64,000 nt of DNA from Thalassotalea marina. GTDB lineage: Bacteria; Pseudomonadota; Gammaproteobacteria; Enterobacterales; Alteromonadaceae. Position 1 is the stretch's first letter. Every line of letters starts with the position of its first letter. Location of the stretch: positions 126,001 to 190,000 of the forward strand of contig NZ_BNCK01000006.1 in assembly GCF_014656435.1 (NCBI RefSeq), given 5' to 3'. The translations under genes and the position numbers were made by a program. Below are positions 52,969 through 62,413 of the stretch, in pieces. Under the pieces are notes generated by a model that saw only the letters and a program-made list of their open reading frames with translations, made no database searches and was not told the DNA's origin.

Positions 52969-54360
52969 TCAAGAAATGTCAGAAAATCTTAACGTAAAGG
53001 TTGCTCCTTTATTTGGTGCGCTATGTAACAGCAACTGTGCATCCATTAATTCAGCCAGTTGACGACAAATAGCTAAACCTAATCCTAAGCTATTTTTATC
53101 ACTGCGAGATTGTTGAGCGCGGTAAAAGCGACCAAATACCGCTTGTTGTTGCTGTTCATTCATCCCCTGCCCTTTATCGCTAACCACAATGTCTGTATAT
53201 TGCTCAGAACGCTCTAATGTTAAAGCAATAACTTTGCCTTGAGCGCCATATTTAAAGGCGTTATCTAGTAAATTCACCACGATTTGCCGCACTCTTAAGG
53301 CATCAATATTTGCAATAACATTCGATTGAATATTTACCTGCAACTCAATTCCCGCTTGTACAGCTTGTAATTGATATCGGGCAGCGATTTCATCAAGCAG
53401 ATCAGACAAACTGATTTTACTCAGTTCTAACACCAGCTGTTTTGACTCGGTAAGCGACAACAAACTTAAATCATCAACTAGCTGATTTAGCGAATTAAGA
53501 TCAGCCGATAATATACTGAGTTGCTCGGCATTCATCGGCACAATACCATCTTCCATTGCTTCAATTCTTGAGCGAATAGCATTAATTGGCGTTCTCAACT
53601 CATGAGACAAATCTGAATTCATTTGACGGTATTGCTGATGCAAGGCATGAAGCCAAGCAGCAAGGCGATTAAAACCCGCGACAATATCGGCCACTTCATC
53701 TTTGCCTTTTACTGCAATTTGGGTATCAAGCTGCCCTTGCTCAATGGCGGTAAAACCTGACTTCAAACGTTTTAGTGGTCTTAAAAAATACCAAGCACCT
53801 AACCACGAAAGCCCAGCTGCCAAAAGTGATAACACTAACAAACTCACCATAAATTCATCCGCTAACCTAGACATCAATAAAGACTCTTGTTGTTTGCGAT
53901 CAAGAGAGTCACGCGGTAACCAAAAAAGTGCGTAAGCCTTATTCTGCCAATTGAGCGTTAACTGTGCTCGGCTGTACTGAACTAAAAACGGAGAATGTCC
54001 AGGCAAAATCACCTTGAACTGGTGGCCATCGTCTACCGGAACATATTGAAATTCAGCATATGAGTTTTTGCCTTGAATGACCATATGTTGTTGTTCATCA
54101 AGCAAGACAAATATCTGGTCGTTATGTTTGGCCGCTAGCGCCGCTAGTTGCTCATTGATATTTAATGATTTGGGTATTTCCTGCCAAGAGGCTTCAACAA
54201 TGTCGTCCTCTAACATGGCATTGGTAATTAACATCACACTTTTTTGGTTAAATTCAACAAAGGCATGACTGGCAGAGCGAATGGAAAGTAAATAGTAGCT
54301 GCCTAGCAACATTAACATGCAGCCCGCCACCAGTAGCGTAAACTTAGTTTTTAGCTTCAC
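52969..54360 (-). CDS. Sensor histidine kinase (BaeS/CpxA-like)
   Basis: A 463-residue kinase with helix 1 (about 7-27), a periplasmic loop of about 140 residues, helix 2 (170-193), HAMP (194-245), HisKA with His253 in LSHELRTPINAIRS and ATPase with NLLDNAFKYG and GLGLAICRQLAEL. The layout resembles BaeS/CpxA. Its start overlaps the response regulator by 4 bases. It probably senses envelope stress. Confidence 0.92.
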   Translation of the reverse strand: MKLKTKFTLLVAGCMLMLLGSYYLLSIRSASHAFVEFNQKSVMLITNAMLEDDIVEASWQEIPKSLNINEQLAALAAKHNDQIFVLLDEQQHMVIQGKNSYAEFQYVPVDDGHQFKVILPGHSPFLVQYSRAQLTLNWQNKAYALFWLPRDSLDRKQQESLLMSRLADEFMVSLLVLSLLAAGLSWLGAWYFLRPLKRLKSGFTAIEQGQLDTQIAVKGKDEVADIVAGFNRLAAWLHALHQQYRQMNSDLSHELRTPINAIRSRIEAMEDGIVPMNAEQLSILSADLNSLNQLVDDLSLLSLTESKQLVLELSKISLSDLLDEIAARYQLQAVQAGIELQVNIQSNVIANIDALRVRQIVVNLLDNAFKYGAQGKVIALTLERSEQYTDIVVSDKGQGMNEQQQQAVFGRFYRAQQSRSDKNSLGLGLAICRQLAELMDAQLLLHSAPNKGATFTLRFSDIS

Positions 54361-55052
54361 GACACTTTACCTGCGATAAATTGGTAACCCTGCCCATAAT
54401 GGGTAGCAATAAATTTAGGTGCTTTTTTACTGTCGCCAAGTTTTTTGCGCAAATTGGCAAGATGGGTATCAACCGCTCGGTCAGTAATCTCTGCCGTATC
54501 GCCCCACACTTGGCTAATCAGCTGATCTCTCGAAATAATGTGTTGTGCTTTATTGGCTAAGTAAGTCAACATGGAAAATTCAACCGCGGTAAGTTTGATC
54601 GCTTGTTCGTTAACTTCAACCAGCTTGGTTTGTAAATCGATTTGTAAGCCTTGAAAGCGTAAGTTTTTTGTTTGCACCGTTTCACGATAAGTACGTTTTA
54701 ATAAGGCTTGTACACGTGATACGACTTCTCTGGGACTATAGGGTTTACACACATAATCGTCTGCCCCTAAATCAAAGCCATTGATGCGATCATTTTCAGC
54801 AACCTTAGCAGTAACCATCATACTAGGGAGCGATTTCTCAACGGCCTTTTCCAACAGTGTTCTGCCGTCACCGCCAGGCAACATAATGTCGAAAATAGCT
54901 AAATGAAAGGAAAGGTTATCAAGTGCTCTGTTTGCATCAATGGCATTGTCGCAATAGGTCACTTTGTAGCCCTGCTTTTGTAAATACAAAGTGAGAATTT
55001 CTGCGCTGCTTTTATCGTCTTCTACATATAAAATGCAAATATCGTTTAGCAA
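54357..55052 (-). CDS. OmpR-family response regulator (BaeR-like)
   Basis: A 231-residue regulator: receiver with phosphoacceptor Asp55 in AIFDIMLPGGDG and Lys in YVCKPYSP; winged-helix domain ending RDQLISQVWGD-type and THYGQGYQF. It starts with TTG at 55052 (no ATG close by; an ATT is one codon upstream), behind AAAGGG. That ribosome binding site lies in the 3' arm of a 12-bp hairpin, so translation is probably limited. It is an operon with its kinase. Confidence 0.93.
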   Translation of the reverse strand: MLNDICILYVEDDKSSAEILTLYLQKQGYKVTYCDNAIDANRALDNLSFHLAIFDIMLPGGDGRTLLEKAVEKSLPSMMVTAKVAENDRINGFDLGADDYVCKPYSPREVVSRVQALLKRTYRETVQTKNLRFQGLQIDLQTKLVEVNEQAIKLTAVEFSMLTYLANKAQHIISRDQLISQVWGDTAEITDRAVDTHLANLRKKLGDSKKAPKFIATHYGQGYQFIAGKVS

Positions 55053-55055
55053 AAT

Positions 55056-55085
55056 GTTGCCCTTTAACCAATATTAAAGGGCAAC
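55056..55085 (-). promoter_or_regulatory. Hairpin masking the ribosome binding site of the TTG-started regulator
   Basis: GTTGCCCTTTAA and TTAAAGGGCAAC form a perfect 12-bp stem around a 6-base loop. On the minus strand the 3' arm contains AAAGGG, 7 bases before the TTG start. It lies downstream of the OlsF-like gene and could also act as a weak terminator there. Confidence 0.65.
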
Positions 55086-55130
55086 AAAATAATACAGATT
55101 CAGTGACTTAACAAGTTGAGTGAAGAAAAT

Positions 55131-56903
55131 CTATTCTGCGGCTTTTAAATACCGTGCTCGTTTTTTTGCCTTCAACTTTTCAATGTCTAGCAATACTAAG
55201 CCATCAACACAATTAGCAAAATCACAATCAACGCCAAAGTCGATAAACTGCACACCACCCGCTTCTGTTAGTTCACTATATTGCTTATAAAGCGTTGGCA
55301 CTGTTGTCCCCATATTGGCGAGTAAATGTTTAAGCTGAGTGAAATCGGCTTTGTAATCATCGCCAGTAAATTGATGTTTAAGCTGCTCTACCACCGATTG
55401 CTGCAAAGTAAAGGGCGAACGTGAAGGAGCCAATGCTTGATCGCTACCAAAGTACAATTTGTAAAAATACACCATTAGTTCTTTTGCAGCCTGAGGCATA
55501 TTGTTACTAATACTGACAGGGCCAAATAAATAGCGGTATTTAGGGTATTTGCTGATAAAGGCGCCAATGCCATACCACAAGTAATCTAAACTGCGTTTTC
55601 CCCAGTATTTGGGCTGAACAAAGCTTCGTCCAAGCTCAAGCCCTTGTTCTAAATAAGGGTTCATTTCATTGCTTAAAGCAAACAAAGTATGAGTGTATAA
55701 ACCTTTGATCCCTTTATTGGCAATAACGTCTTTGGTATCAGCCAAACGATAAGCACCAACAATTTCTAAGTCTTCTTCATCCCATAAAATGAGGTGTAGA
55801 TAATGTTTATCATAAACATCAATATCACGGCGTAAATTTGACCCTTCTCCTACCGCACGAAACGCTTCTTCTCTAAGCACACCTATTTCGCGCATAATCG
55901 GATCGTCTTCGCCAAAACGGTGCAGGTAAATCTGTTTGCCGTCTTGGGTTTGTCCTAAATGTTCACACGCTTTAATTGCCTTTTTCAGTAACTTAGGATC
56001 TTCGCGATTTGCGATCGCTGACTGTGTTTCAAAGATATCTGACTGGTTTTTCTTTAATCGATACAGATGACGCTTAAACAACTTAGTTTTGGTTTTAATA
56101 TCTAATTTAGCTTGCTGATAACTCTCAAATGGAATTTTTCGACCCACACGCATGGCAAGGTTTTTCTGCTGCTGTTTAAACATTTCATCAACTAACAATA
56201 AAGTTGATGCTGGTTTATACATCATAGAAACACCATAAAAAGTTGCCGAGTTTTTTGCATCAATATACACAGGTACAATTGGCGATTTGGTTTGTTGGGC
56301 AAACTTTAAAAAACCCGAATGCCATTTAGTATCCCTAACTCCAACAGGTCTAAGTCGTGATACTTCCCCAGCAGGAAAAACGATAATTGCCCCTTCGTGT
56401 TGTAAGTGTGCATTGATGGCTTTTAAGTTATCTTTTGGAGTTTTACCGCCCATATTGTTTACTGGCAGCAAAATGGGTTGTAGTGGTTTTAATGCCATCA
56501 ACATACTGTTGACCACTACTTTAACGTCGCGACGAATATCGCTCACTAATTTAATCAAAGCTAAACCATCAATTGAGCCAATCGGGTGGTTTGCAATAAT
56601 CACCACTCGACCTTGGCTAGGAATATTTTCCCGTTCTACGTCACGCACAGAATAACTGATGTCTAGGTGCTCTAAACATTGCTCAACAAAATCAAAACCC
56701 GTTAAATGCGGATACTTTTCCTCAAATGCTTGGAATTTCTTTTCATGAAGTAAACTTTTTAGAATGGCTTTAATCGGTTTTTCAAGCCAAGGTTTGCCTT
56801 GAAGTTTAGGTAAGTTTTGCTCTACGACATCATCTACTTTTATCATCAGTGTTTGCTCAATTACTGCACTAAACTCACGATAGTGCGAAATAATGACACT
56901 CAT
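55131..56903 (-). CDS. olsF: OlsF-like bifunctional acyltransferase (ornithine-lipid type)
   Basis: A 590-residue fusion. The N-terminal half is a PlsC-type acyltransferase with NHPIGSIDG (HxxxxD-type motif) and FPAGEVSR. The C-terminal half is an OlsB-like GNAT acyltransferase with LREEAFRAVGEG, LELGRSFVQPKYWGKRSL and YLFGPVSIS. In OlsF of Serratia and others the C-terminal half makes the amide bond of lyso-ornithine lipid and the N-terminal half adds the second acyl chain. The head group here could be ornithine or another amino acid. ATG 56903 is preferred over the GTG at 56963. The divergent PPK2 gene hints at a phosphate link. Confidence 0.85.
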   Translation of the reverse strand: MSVIISHYREFSAVIEQTLMIKVDDVVEQNLPKLQGKPWLEKPIKAILKSLLHEKKFQAFEEKYPHLTGFDFVEQCLEHLDISYSVRDVERENIPSQGRVVIIANHPIGSIDGLALIKLVSDIRRDVKVVVNSMLMALKPLQPILLPVNNMGGKTPKDNLKAINAHLQHEGAIIVFPAGEVSRLRPVGVRDTKWHSGFLKFAQQTKSPIVPVYIDAKNSATFYGVSMMYKPASTLLLVDEMFKQQQKNLAMRVGRKIPFESYQQAKLDIKTKTKLFKRHLYRLKKNQSDIFETQSAIANREDPKLLKKAIKACEHLGQTQDGKQIYLHRFGEDDPIMREIGVLREEAFRAVGEGSNLRRDIDVYDKHYLHLILWDEEDLEIVGAYRLADTKDVIANKGIKGLYTHTLFALSNEMNPYLEQGLELGRSFVQPKYWGKRSLDYLWYGIGAFISKYPKYRYLFGPVSISNNMPQAAKELMVYFYKLYFGSDQALAPSRSPFTLQQSVVEQLKHQFTGDDYKADFTQLKHLLANMGTTVPTLYKQYSELTEAGGVQFIDFGVDCDFANCVDGLVLLDIEKLKAKKRARYLKAAE

Positions 56904-57034
56904 GTTACTTTTGTATGACGCTTTTATTTCAAGCAGATAAACATAATAAGAATACAATCGCACTTTACTGTCAGTTGATAAAGCCGCTATGCTAAAACCA
57001 CAACCAATAACAAGGTTAACCCCATCATTTAACT

Positions 57035-57850
57035 ATGTATTTGCCATCATCAATTAAATTACAGGCTGATCCGGTACAACTTGAGCAACTTGACTTAAAC
57101 AGTAGTGTTGTGGACAACAAAAAACATTATTTAAGCCGGCTAAACAAACTACAAAAGCAATTATTAAATATTCAACAGGCGTTTTATCACCAAGATGAAA
57201 GAGCAATCATTGTATTAGAGGGGCAAGATGCCAGCGGTAAAGGTGGCTTAATTCGCCGGCTTACAGAAAAACTTGATCCAAGAGGGTATCGCGTCTATCC
57301 AATATCAGCACCCAACAAAGAAGAACAAAGCAGACACTATTTATACCGTTTTCAAAAGCATCTACCACCTGCAGGAAAAATGGCTATATTTGACCGTTCA
57401 TATTACGGGCGAGTATTAGTTGAACGCGTGGAAGGTTTTGCAAACACTACAGAGTGGCAAAGAGCCTATCAAGAAATAAACGAATTTGAGCGTATGTTAG
57501 TCGATGATAGAGTAAAAATTATCAAACTTTACTTACATACTTCACCTGAAGAACAGTTAAAGCGATTTGTTGAACGATTAAATAACCCACTAAAACGCTG
57601 GAAATTGACAGAAGAAGACATTCGCAACAGAGAAAAATGGCCGTTCTACATTGAGGCTGCCAACGAGATGTTTAAATATACCTCAACCGAAGCAGCGCCT
57701 TGGCATGCCATAGCGGCAGAACATAAATGGTTTGCTCGCTTATCAGGTTTAGAGGTCATTGCTAAAGGTTTAAGCAACAACTTAGACACCACACCGCCGC
57801 CAATTGATCCTGCTATCGTTAAATTGGCAACGGATAAACTTAGGATCTAA
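57035..57850 (+). CDS. ppk2: Polyphosphate kinase 2 (PPK2 family)
   Basis: A 271-residue kinase transferring phosphate between polyphosphate and nucleotides. Walker A GQDASGKGG, FDRSYYGRVLVERVEGF, and FVERLNNPLKRWKLTEED are typical PPK2 motifs. Length and motifs fit the one-domain class I (ADP/GDP or AMP use cannot be told). It is divergent from the OlsF-like gene with only about 130 bases between them. Confidence 0.93.
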   Translation: MYLPSSIKLQADPVQLEQLDLNSSVVDNKKHYLSRLNKLQKQLLNIQQAFYHQDERAIIVLEGQDASGKGGLIRRLTEKLDPRGYRVYPISAPNKEEQSRHYLYRFQKHLPPAGKMAIFDRSYYGRVLVERVEGFANTTEWQRAYQEINEFERMLVDDRVKIIKLYLHTSPEEQLKRFVERLNNPLKRWKLTEEDIRNREKWPFYIEAANEMFKYTSTEAAPWHAIAAEHKWFARLSGLEVIAKGLSNNLDTTPPPIDPAIVKLATDKLRI

Positions 57851-57868
57851 TTTAATAATTACCGACGG

Positions 57869-59065
57869 TTACTCTCGCATCCACATAGCAGGCCACTGGT
57901 ATACTTCAGATAATGTTCGGCTAATTTCATGTATAAGCCTAAAGCCATTATCTGAGTTGGTCATCACCACAAAACCTTTACCTGAATTGGCAAAAGACAC
58001 GGCATAACAGGTAAACCCTGCGTTTCCGCCACTATGTCTAAAACGAAAAGCTTGTGCTTTACCATCAATACCTATACCAGTACCACCGGCACCTGGCACT
58101 CGAGTTAACATTATTTTTGCTGACTGCTGTGATAGCAATTTTTCACTCTCACCGCGATAAGCTTGACCCAAAGCAATCATAAACGTTGCTAAATCGCTGG
58201 GCGTACTCCATAACCCTGCTGCAGCTTTTTCTGGATAAAAATGGTGGCCTGCTGCAATCAATTTACCATCGCCATCGTAACCACTCGCTATATTTGACAA
58301 GGGAATGTGTTTGGGCTGCAACTCAAATGTACTGTTTGTCATAGTCAACGGTTCGAGTAATTGTTGTTTTAATAGCGCAGCAAAGGATTGTTCACTGCTA
58401 TCTTCCATTAATAACTGCAATACCGTCATTCCACCACCAGAGTAATATTCTGACTGTCCAGGTGTTTGAAACACCCTAACTGCAGCTGAATTACTGCCAT
58501 TTTCACCGTTTAAAATGTCTATTATCGAAGGAACTTGCTCTTTAGTTTCATAACCGGCAAAACCAGAAACACTCAAACCTGATGTGTGGCTCATGATATT
58601 ACGAGGGGTTACTTTATGTTTTTTTGTATATTGGTTTTCTGGCACTTGCCAGTGCTTTAGCTTGTTATTGACATTTTCATCAAGGTCAAACTTACCACGT
58701 TCAATCATCTGAAAAGCGGCAACGCTAGTGACAGCCTTCGAAATAGACGCCGCCTGAAATACCGTATCGATTGTGACTTGTTGTTTTGGTGCTTTCATTG
58801 AAACACCATACCCCTGTGCCCATAGAATTTGATTATTATCAAAAACAGCAATGCTAACGCCAGGTACCGCCAATGCTTGCATACGAGATTGTATAGAACT
58901 TACTGTTTCACTACTTTCACCATTGTTATCAATCGCTCGAATACTGTTTTCAAATATTTTTTGTTTTGCTTTTACTGTGTCTGAGCTCGATTCATTTTCT
59001 TTAGCGCTAACGTTTACAGTAAAAGCAACTAGCAAAAATACCGTCGATAAATAATTTAACTTCAT
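57869..59065 (-). CDS. Exported serine hydrolase, beta-lactamase family
   Basis: A 398-residue periplasmic protein of the class C beta-lactamase/D-peptidase family, a distant second member of the family in this window. Signal peptide MKLNYLSTVFLLVAFTVNVSA; SxxK is SISK; the second motif YYSGGG has Ser in place of Asn; the third is HSGGNAG. GGGGGAATTC before ATG 59065 fixes the start; an upstream Met would lose the signal peptide. The substrate is unknown. Confidence 0.87.
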   Translation of the reverse strand: MKLNYLSTVFLLVAFTVNVSAKENESSSDTVKAKQKIFENSIRAIDNNGESSETVSSIQSRMQALAVPGVSIAVFDNNQILWAQGYGVSMKAPKQQVTIDTVFQAASISKAVTSVAAFQMIERGKFDLDENVNNKLKHWQVPENQYTKKHKVTPRNIMSHTSGLSVSGFAGYETKEQVPSIIDILNGENGSNSAAVRVFQTPGQSEYYSGGGMTVLQLLMEDSSEQSFAALLKQQLLEPLTMTNSTFELQPKHIPLSNIASGYDGDGKLIAAGHHFYPEKAAAGLWSTPSDLATFMIALGQAYRGESEKLLSQQSAKIMLTRVPGAGGTGIGIDGKAQAFRFRHSGGNAGFTCYAVSFANSGKGFVVMTNSDNGFRLIHEISRTLSEVYQWPAMWMRE

Positions 59066-59272
59066 TGAATTCCCCCAGAAAATAAACATCTTCTATTAAT
59101 GACGAGTTACTTGAGCAAATAGTTTGAATTGTTAATCAGCATCATAATCAAGTGCCTGAAAGGTGAATGTTTACAAGTTTCAAGGTTTAGCCATTGAATA
59201 GCATCAACAAAACATTCATATTGTTAGCGTAAGGTTTGAATTAACACAGTTGAATCATCAAAGGATGGAATA

Positions 59273-59956
59273 ATGGCACCTTTACCTCCAGGACAAAAAG
59301 AATCAAATTCGTTTCATCGCTTTGGTCTACTACCATTTGCCACTCGATTTCCTCGCGAAACTAAAAGCCAACAAATTCGTTTATGTGGTGCTCTAGCCAA
59401 TGAAATCGACCTCAATAATCCATTTGAAGGGCTTGAGCGTGTTAAACAAGTATCTGATTTTCATTGTGTTACCACATGGAGTTATCGAAATCTTTGCTGG
59501 GAAGGCGTTAGGTTTTGCGACTTTTATCAACAAGTAATCGAACCTCAAGCTAATCCAAATCAAACAGCTACACGTGTTGCCCTTAAAGCACAAGATGGCG
59601 CACGCACCGGCATGTATTTAGAAGATTTGCTCGATCCGAGTGTGATGTTAGTCGACCATTTAAATGGCGAGCCACTTTCGGTTGATCATGGTGCCCCGAT
59701 TAGGTTAATCGCCCCTAAACATTACGGCTATAAATCGGTTAAATACCTAAGGGAGATAAAGTTTCTTTTACCAGAAGAGGATTATCGGGTATCGGGATTT
59801 CGCTTTATGGATCACCCAAGAGCAAGGGTTGATTTAGAAGAAAGAGGTCGAATATTACCGGGCTTTTTATTGCGATATTTATATCGCCCGCTCATTAGCA
59901 CAACGGCAAAACGCTTTAAGGTAGCGTCTGATTACAGAAAGAATGAATCTAAATAA
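59273..59956 (+). CDS. Molybdopterin-dependent oxidoreductase, sulfite-oxidase fold
   Basis: A 227-residue molybdenum-cofactor protein with no signal peptide. The Mo-ligand Cys is in DFHCVTTWS, followed by the WEGVRFCDF segment, DGARTGMYLEDLLDPSVMLV and the IAPKHYGYKSVKYLREIKF helix-strand. It is shorter than full sulfite oxidases and resembles the MsrP/YedY-type domain without its Tat signal, so it is cytoplasmic. The substrate is unknown. Confidence 0.85.
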   Translation: MAPLPPGQKESNSFHRFGLLPFATRFPRETKSQQIRLCGALANEIDLNNPFEGLERVKQVSDFHCVTTWSYRNLCWEGVRFCDFYQQVIEPQANPNQTATRVALKAQDGARTGMYLEDLLDPSVMLVDHLNGEPLSVDHGAPIRLIAPKHYGYKSVKYLREIKFLLPEEDYRVSGFRFMDHPRARVDLEERGRILPGFLLRYLYRPLISTTAKRFKVASDYRKNESK

Positions 59957-59976
59957 TTCGTTAGTCACTAGAAACT

Positions 59977-60010
59977 AAGGAGCAAAGCCAGTTGACTTGC
60001 TCCTTGTTTA
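59977..60010 (+). terminator. Terminator after the molybdopterin oxidoreductase
   Basis: AAGGAGCAA-N11-TTGCTCCTT followed by GTTTATAT, between convergent genes. Confidence 0.55.
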
Positions 60011-60016
60011 TATCAG

Positions 60017-61171
60017 TTATAAGGCAAGTGTAAGTATTTCTCTTGCTTTAGTTAAGTCGATATCACCGTGTTCACCTAATGCCGTCATGCCATTTTTTTC
60101 TAGGTTGGCAATCACTGCATCAACCGCACTTTCGTTTAGGTCATAATCAGCTAGGCGTGTTTGTACCGACATTGATTCAAAGAAGTCTTGCACCGCTTTA
60201 ATGGTTTGATCAATTTGTACTGCTTTATCATCTTGAGCAAGGCCAAACACACGTTCACCCAGTTGCAGTATTTTCTCAGCTTTTTTATCACGTTGAACAT
60301 ACATCACTGCAGGTAAAACAATCGCTAACGTTTGTGCATGATCTAAGTTATAAAGTGCAGTTAGTTCATGTCCAATCATATGTGTAGACCAATCTTGTGG
60401 CACACCCTGACCAATTAAGCCATTTAACGCCATGGTTGCCGACCACATGACATTGGCTCTAACGTCATAGTTTTCAGGCTCACTTAATGCTTTGGGACCT
60501 TCACTAATTAAGGTATGCAAAATACCTTCGGCAAATCTGTCTTGCAGTGGCGCATTAACAGGATAAGTTAAATACTGCTCAATAACATGGACAAAGGCAT
60601 CTACCACACCATTACTCACCTGACGAGGCGGTAAAGAATAAGTATATTCTGGATCAAGTACGGCAAATTGTGGCTGTACTGTAGCAGAAGCAAAAGCACG
60701 TTTTTGTGACGTTGCTTTTTTAGTCACCACAGAATTACCATTACTCTCTGATCCTGTTGCTGGCAAGGTCAGCACAGCCCCAATTGGTAATGGGTTATGA
60801 AAAGCAGCGCCTTTGACTAAAATATCCCAAGGGTCGCCATCAAAATTAAAGGCTGCAGCTACAAATTTTGCACCGTCAATAACACTGCCACCACCAACAG
60901 CTAAGATAAAATTAACACTATGTTGTTTTGCTGTTGCAACAGCTTCCATTAAAGTTTCATACGTTGGATTTGGCTCTACACCCGAAAATTCAATAACATC
61001 AACATCGGCAAGTGCGCTCATTGCCTGATCATAAACACCATTTTTTTTAATTGAGCCACCACCGTACAACAACAAAACTTTCGCCTGCTGCGGTAATCTT
61101 GTAGTAACTTCACTCATTTGCCCTTTACCAAAAAGAATTTCTGTTTGGTTTTTAAATATAAAATTAAGCAT
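60017..61171 (-). CDS. Iron-containing alcohol dehydrogenase (YqhD/butanol type)
   Basis: A 384-residue NADPH-dependent aldehyde reductase/alcohol dehydrogenase. The cofactor loop YGGGSIKKNGVYDQ and GGGSVIDGAKF are typical of the YqhD/BDH branch. Metal ligands are seen in NGVVDAFVHVIEQY (Asp, His) and THMIGHELTALYNLDHAQT (two His). In E. coli YqhD reduces toxic aldehydes; here it is probably similar. It is divergent from a LysR regulator, which is likely its controller. Confidence 0.92.
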   Translation of the reverse strand: MLNFIFKNQTEILFGKGQMSEVTTRLPQQAKVLLLYGGGSIKKNGVYDQAMSALADVDVIEFSGVEPNPTYETLMEAVATAKQHSVNFILAVGGGSVIDGAKFVAAAFNFDGDPWDILVKGAAFHNPLPIGAVLTLPATGSESNGNSVVTKKATSQKRAFASATVQPQFAVLDPEYTYSLPPRQVSNGVVDAFVHVIEQYLTYPVNAPLQDRFAEGILHTLISEGPKALSEPENYDVRANVMWSATMALNGLIGQGVPQDWSTHMIGHELTALYNLDHAQTLAIVLPAVMYVQRDKKAEKILQLGERVFGLAQDDKAVQIDQTIKAVQDFFESMSVQTRLADYDLNESAVDAVIANLEKNGMTALGEHGDIDLTKAREILTLAL

Positions 61172-61283
61172 GCTTAATTCCTTCTACGTCAAAATGCATT
61201 TATTTAATACGCTGTGTAATACGTTATTGCTGCTTTCTGCAGTTCATCGACTAAAATAATTAGCGTTAACACATCAAAATTAT

Positions 61284-61334
61284 TATCACTAGTGCAATAT
61301 TCAATAGTGATATGAATTAAGGAACTTTCCTTAA
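61284..61334. promoter_or_regulatory. LysR-type operator region with perfect palindromes
   Basis: TATCACT (61284-61290) is inverted as AGTGATA (61306-61312). TTAAGGAA-CT-TTCCTTAA (61317-61334) is a perfect 18-base palindrome. Both lie between the divergent alcohol dehydrogenase and LysR genes, where a LysR regulator would bind. Confidence 0.55.
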
Positions 61335-61430
61335 AGCAATTGTGTGGAGGCATACTAGATGATTTGCTAGGCTTTGTGAATTCGGATAAATTGGCAAGAG
61401 CAATCAGAATATTTATGGCTTGATAATTTT

Positions 61431-62330
61431 ATGTCTCACCTAACACAATTAAAAACTTTTGTTGAAGTATATCGCTGTAGCAATATTACGAAAGCGGCCG
61501 CAAATTTAGGTATGTCACAACCTGCGGTCACTGCACATATTCAAACCATGGAGTCAGTTGTTGGGAAGCCCTTATTTGAACGCCAAGCGCGTGGTGTTAA
61601 ACCTACACCAACGGCACATGACTTAGCCCTCCAAGTTTCTAGTCATATTGATATTCTTGAACAAAAAATCACGTCTATCCGCGCTCGTTCAGACGCTGTT
61701 TACGGCACATTAAATATTGCAGGCCCTGCAGAATACCTCAGCTTGGTTTCAGGGCCACAAATTGCCAACCTTCTACAAGCAGGCAATATCAATGTTGTAC
61801 TGCACATTGGCAATAAAGTGAATATTTTTGAGTCACTTGTAAATGAAACCGCCGACATTGCAATTGCCGCTTCAGCGCCAGATCCTACACTGTTTGATTA
61901 CGAAGTATTAGACAAAGAACAATTATGTTTAGTGATGAATCGCCTTGAAGGCAGAGAAATTCAAGATATAGATATATCTGCAGAATTACTAGCTAACTAC
62001 CATGTTGTAACCTATGACCAAGATTTACCACTAATTAGACAGTACTTTGACCGAGTATTTAATACCAGATGTAGCTCAAACGTGATTGCCATCTGTCCTG
62101 ATATCCGTGCCATCGCTAGCCTAATAAGGGCAGGTATTGGCTATTCTGTATTACCTGATTATTTATGTCGCGACCATATCAAAACTGGTGAATTGATCCA
62201 ACTTGGCCCAATCGGACCTGAAAACAACATCTATTTAGTGTGGAAAAAAGGCGCGTTGAAACATCCAAGAATCGCCTTCGCCAAAGACGTGATATCAGCC
62301 TTTGCCAACCTCAATTATTTATCAAATTGA
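61431..62330 (+). CDS. LysR-family transcriptional regulator
   Basis: A 299-residue regulator. The N-terminal helix-turn-helix (about 3-62, with CSNITKAAANLGMSQPAVTAHIQ) and the substrate-binding effector domain (about 92-295) are complete. It is divergent from the iron alcohol dehydrogenase gene and probably activates it in response to aldehydes or a related signal; this is inference from position. Confidence 0.9.
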   Translation: MSHLTQLKTFVEVYRCSNITKAAANLGMSQPAVTAHIQTMESVVGKPLFERQARGVKPTPTAHDLALQVSSHIDILEQKITSIRARSDAVYGTLNIAGPAEYLSLVSGPQIANLLQAGNINVVLHIGNKVNIFESLVNETADIAIAASAPDPTLFDYEVLDKEQLCLVMNRLEGREIQDIDISAELLANYHVVTYDQDLPLIRQYFDRVFNTRCSSNVIAICPDIRAIASLIRAGIGYSVLPDYLCRDHIKTGELIQLGPIGPENNIYLVWKKGALKHPRIAFAKDVISAFANLNYLSN

Positions 62331-62368
62331 ATGCGCTGCTACCAGTAACTTTCGATTAAGCTTTAAAA

Positions 62369-62402
62369 AGCTGCCAATTACCACCAAGGTAAACTAGCAG
62401 CT
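62369..62402 (+). terminator. Hairpin after LysR gene
   Basis: AGCTGC pairs with GCAGCT, with an inner TTACC-ACCAA-GGTAA stem. There is no direct T-run, so it is a weak terminator candidate between convergent genes. Confidence 0.4.
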
Positions 62403-62413
62403 CAGATAGGGTT

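Noticed and set aside
56904-57034. Pho box between the OlsF-like and PPK2 genes
   Set aside because: Only a single CTGTCA half-site is visible; the second half at 11-base spacing is missing.
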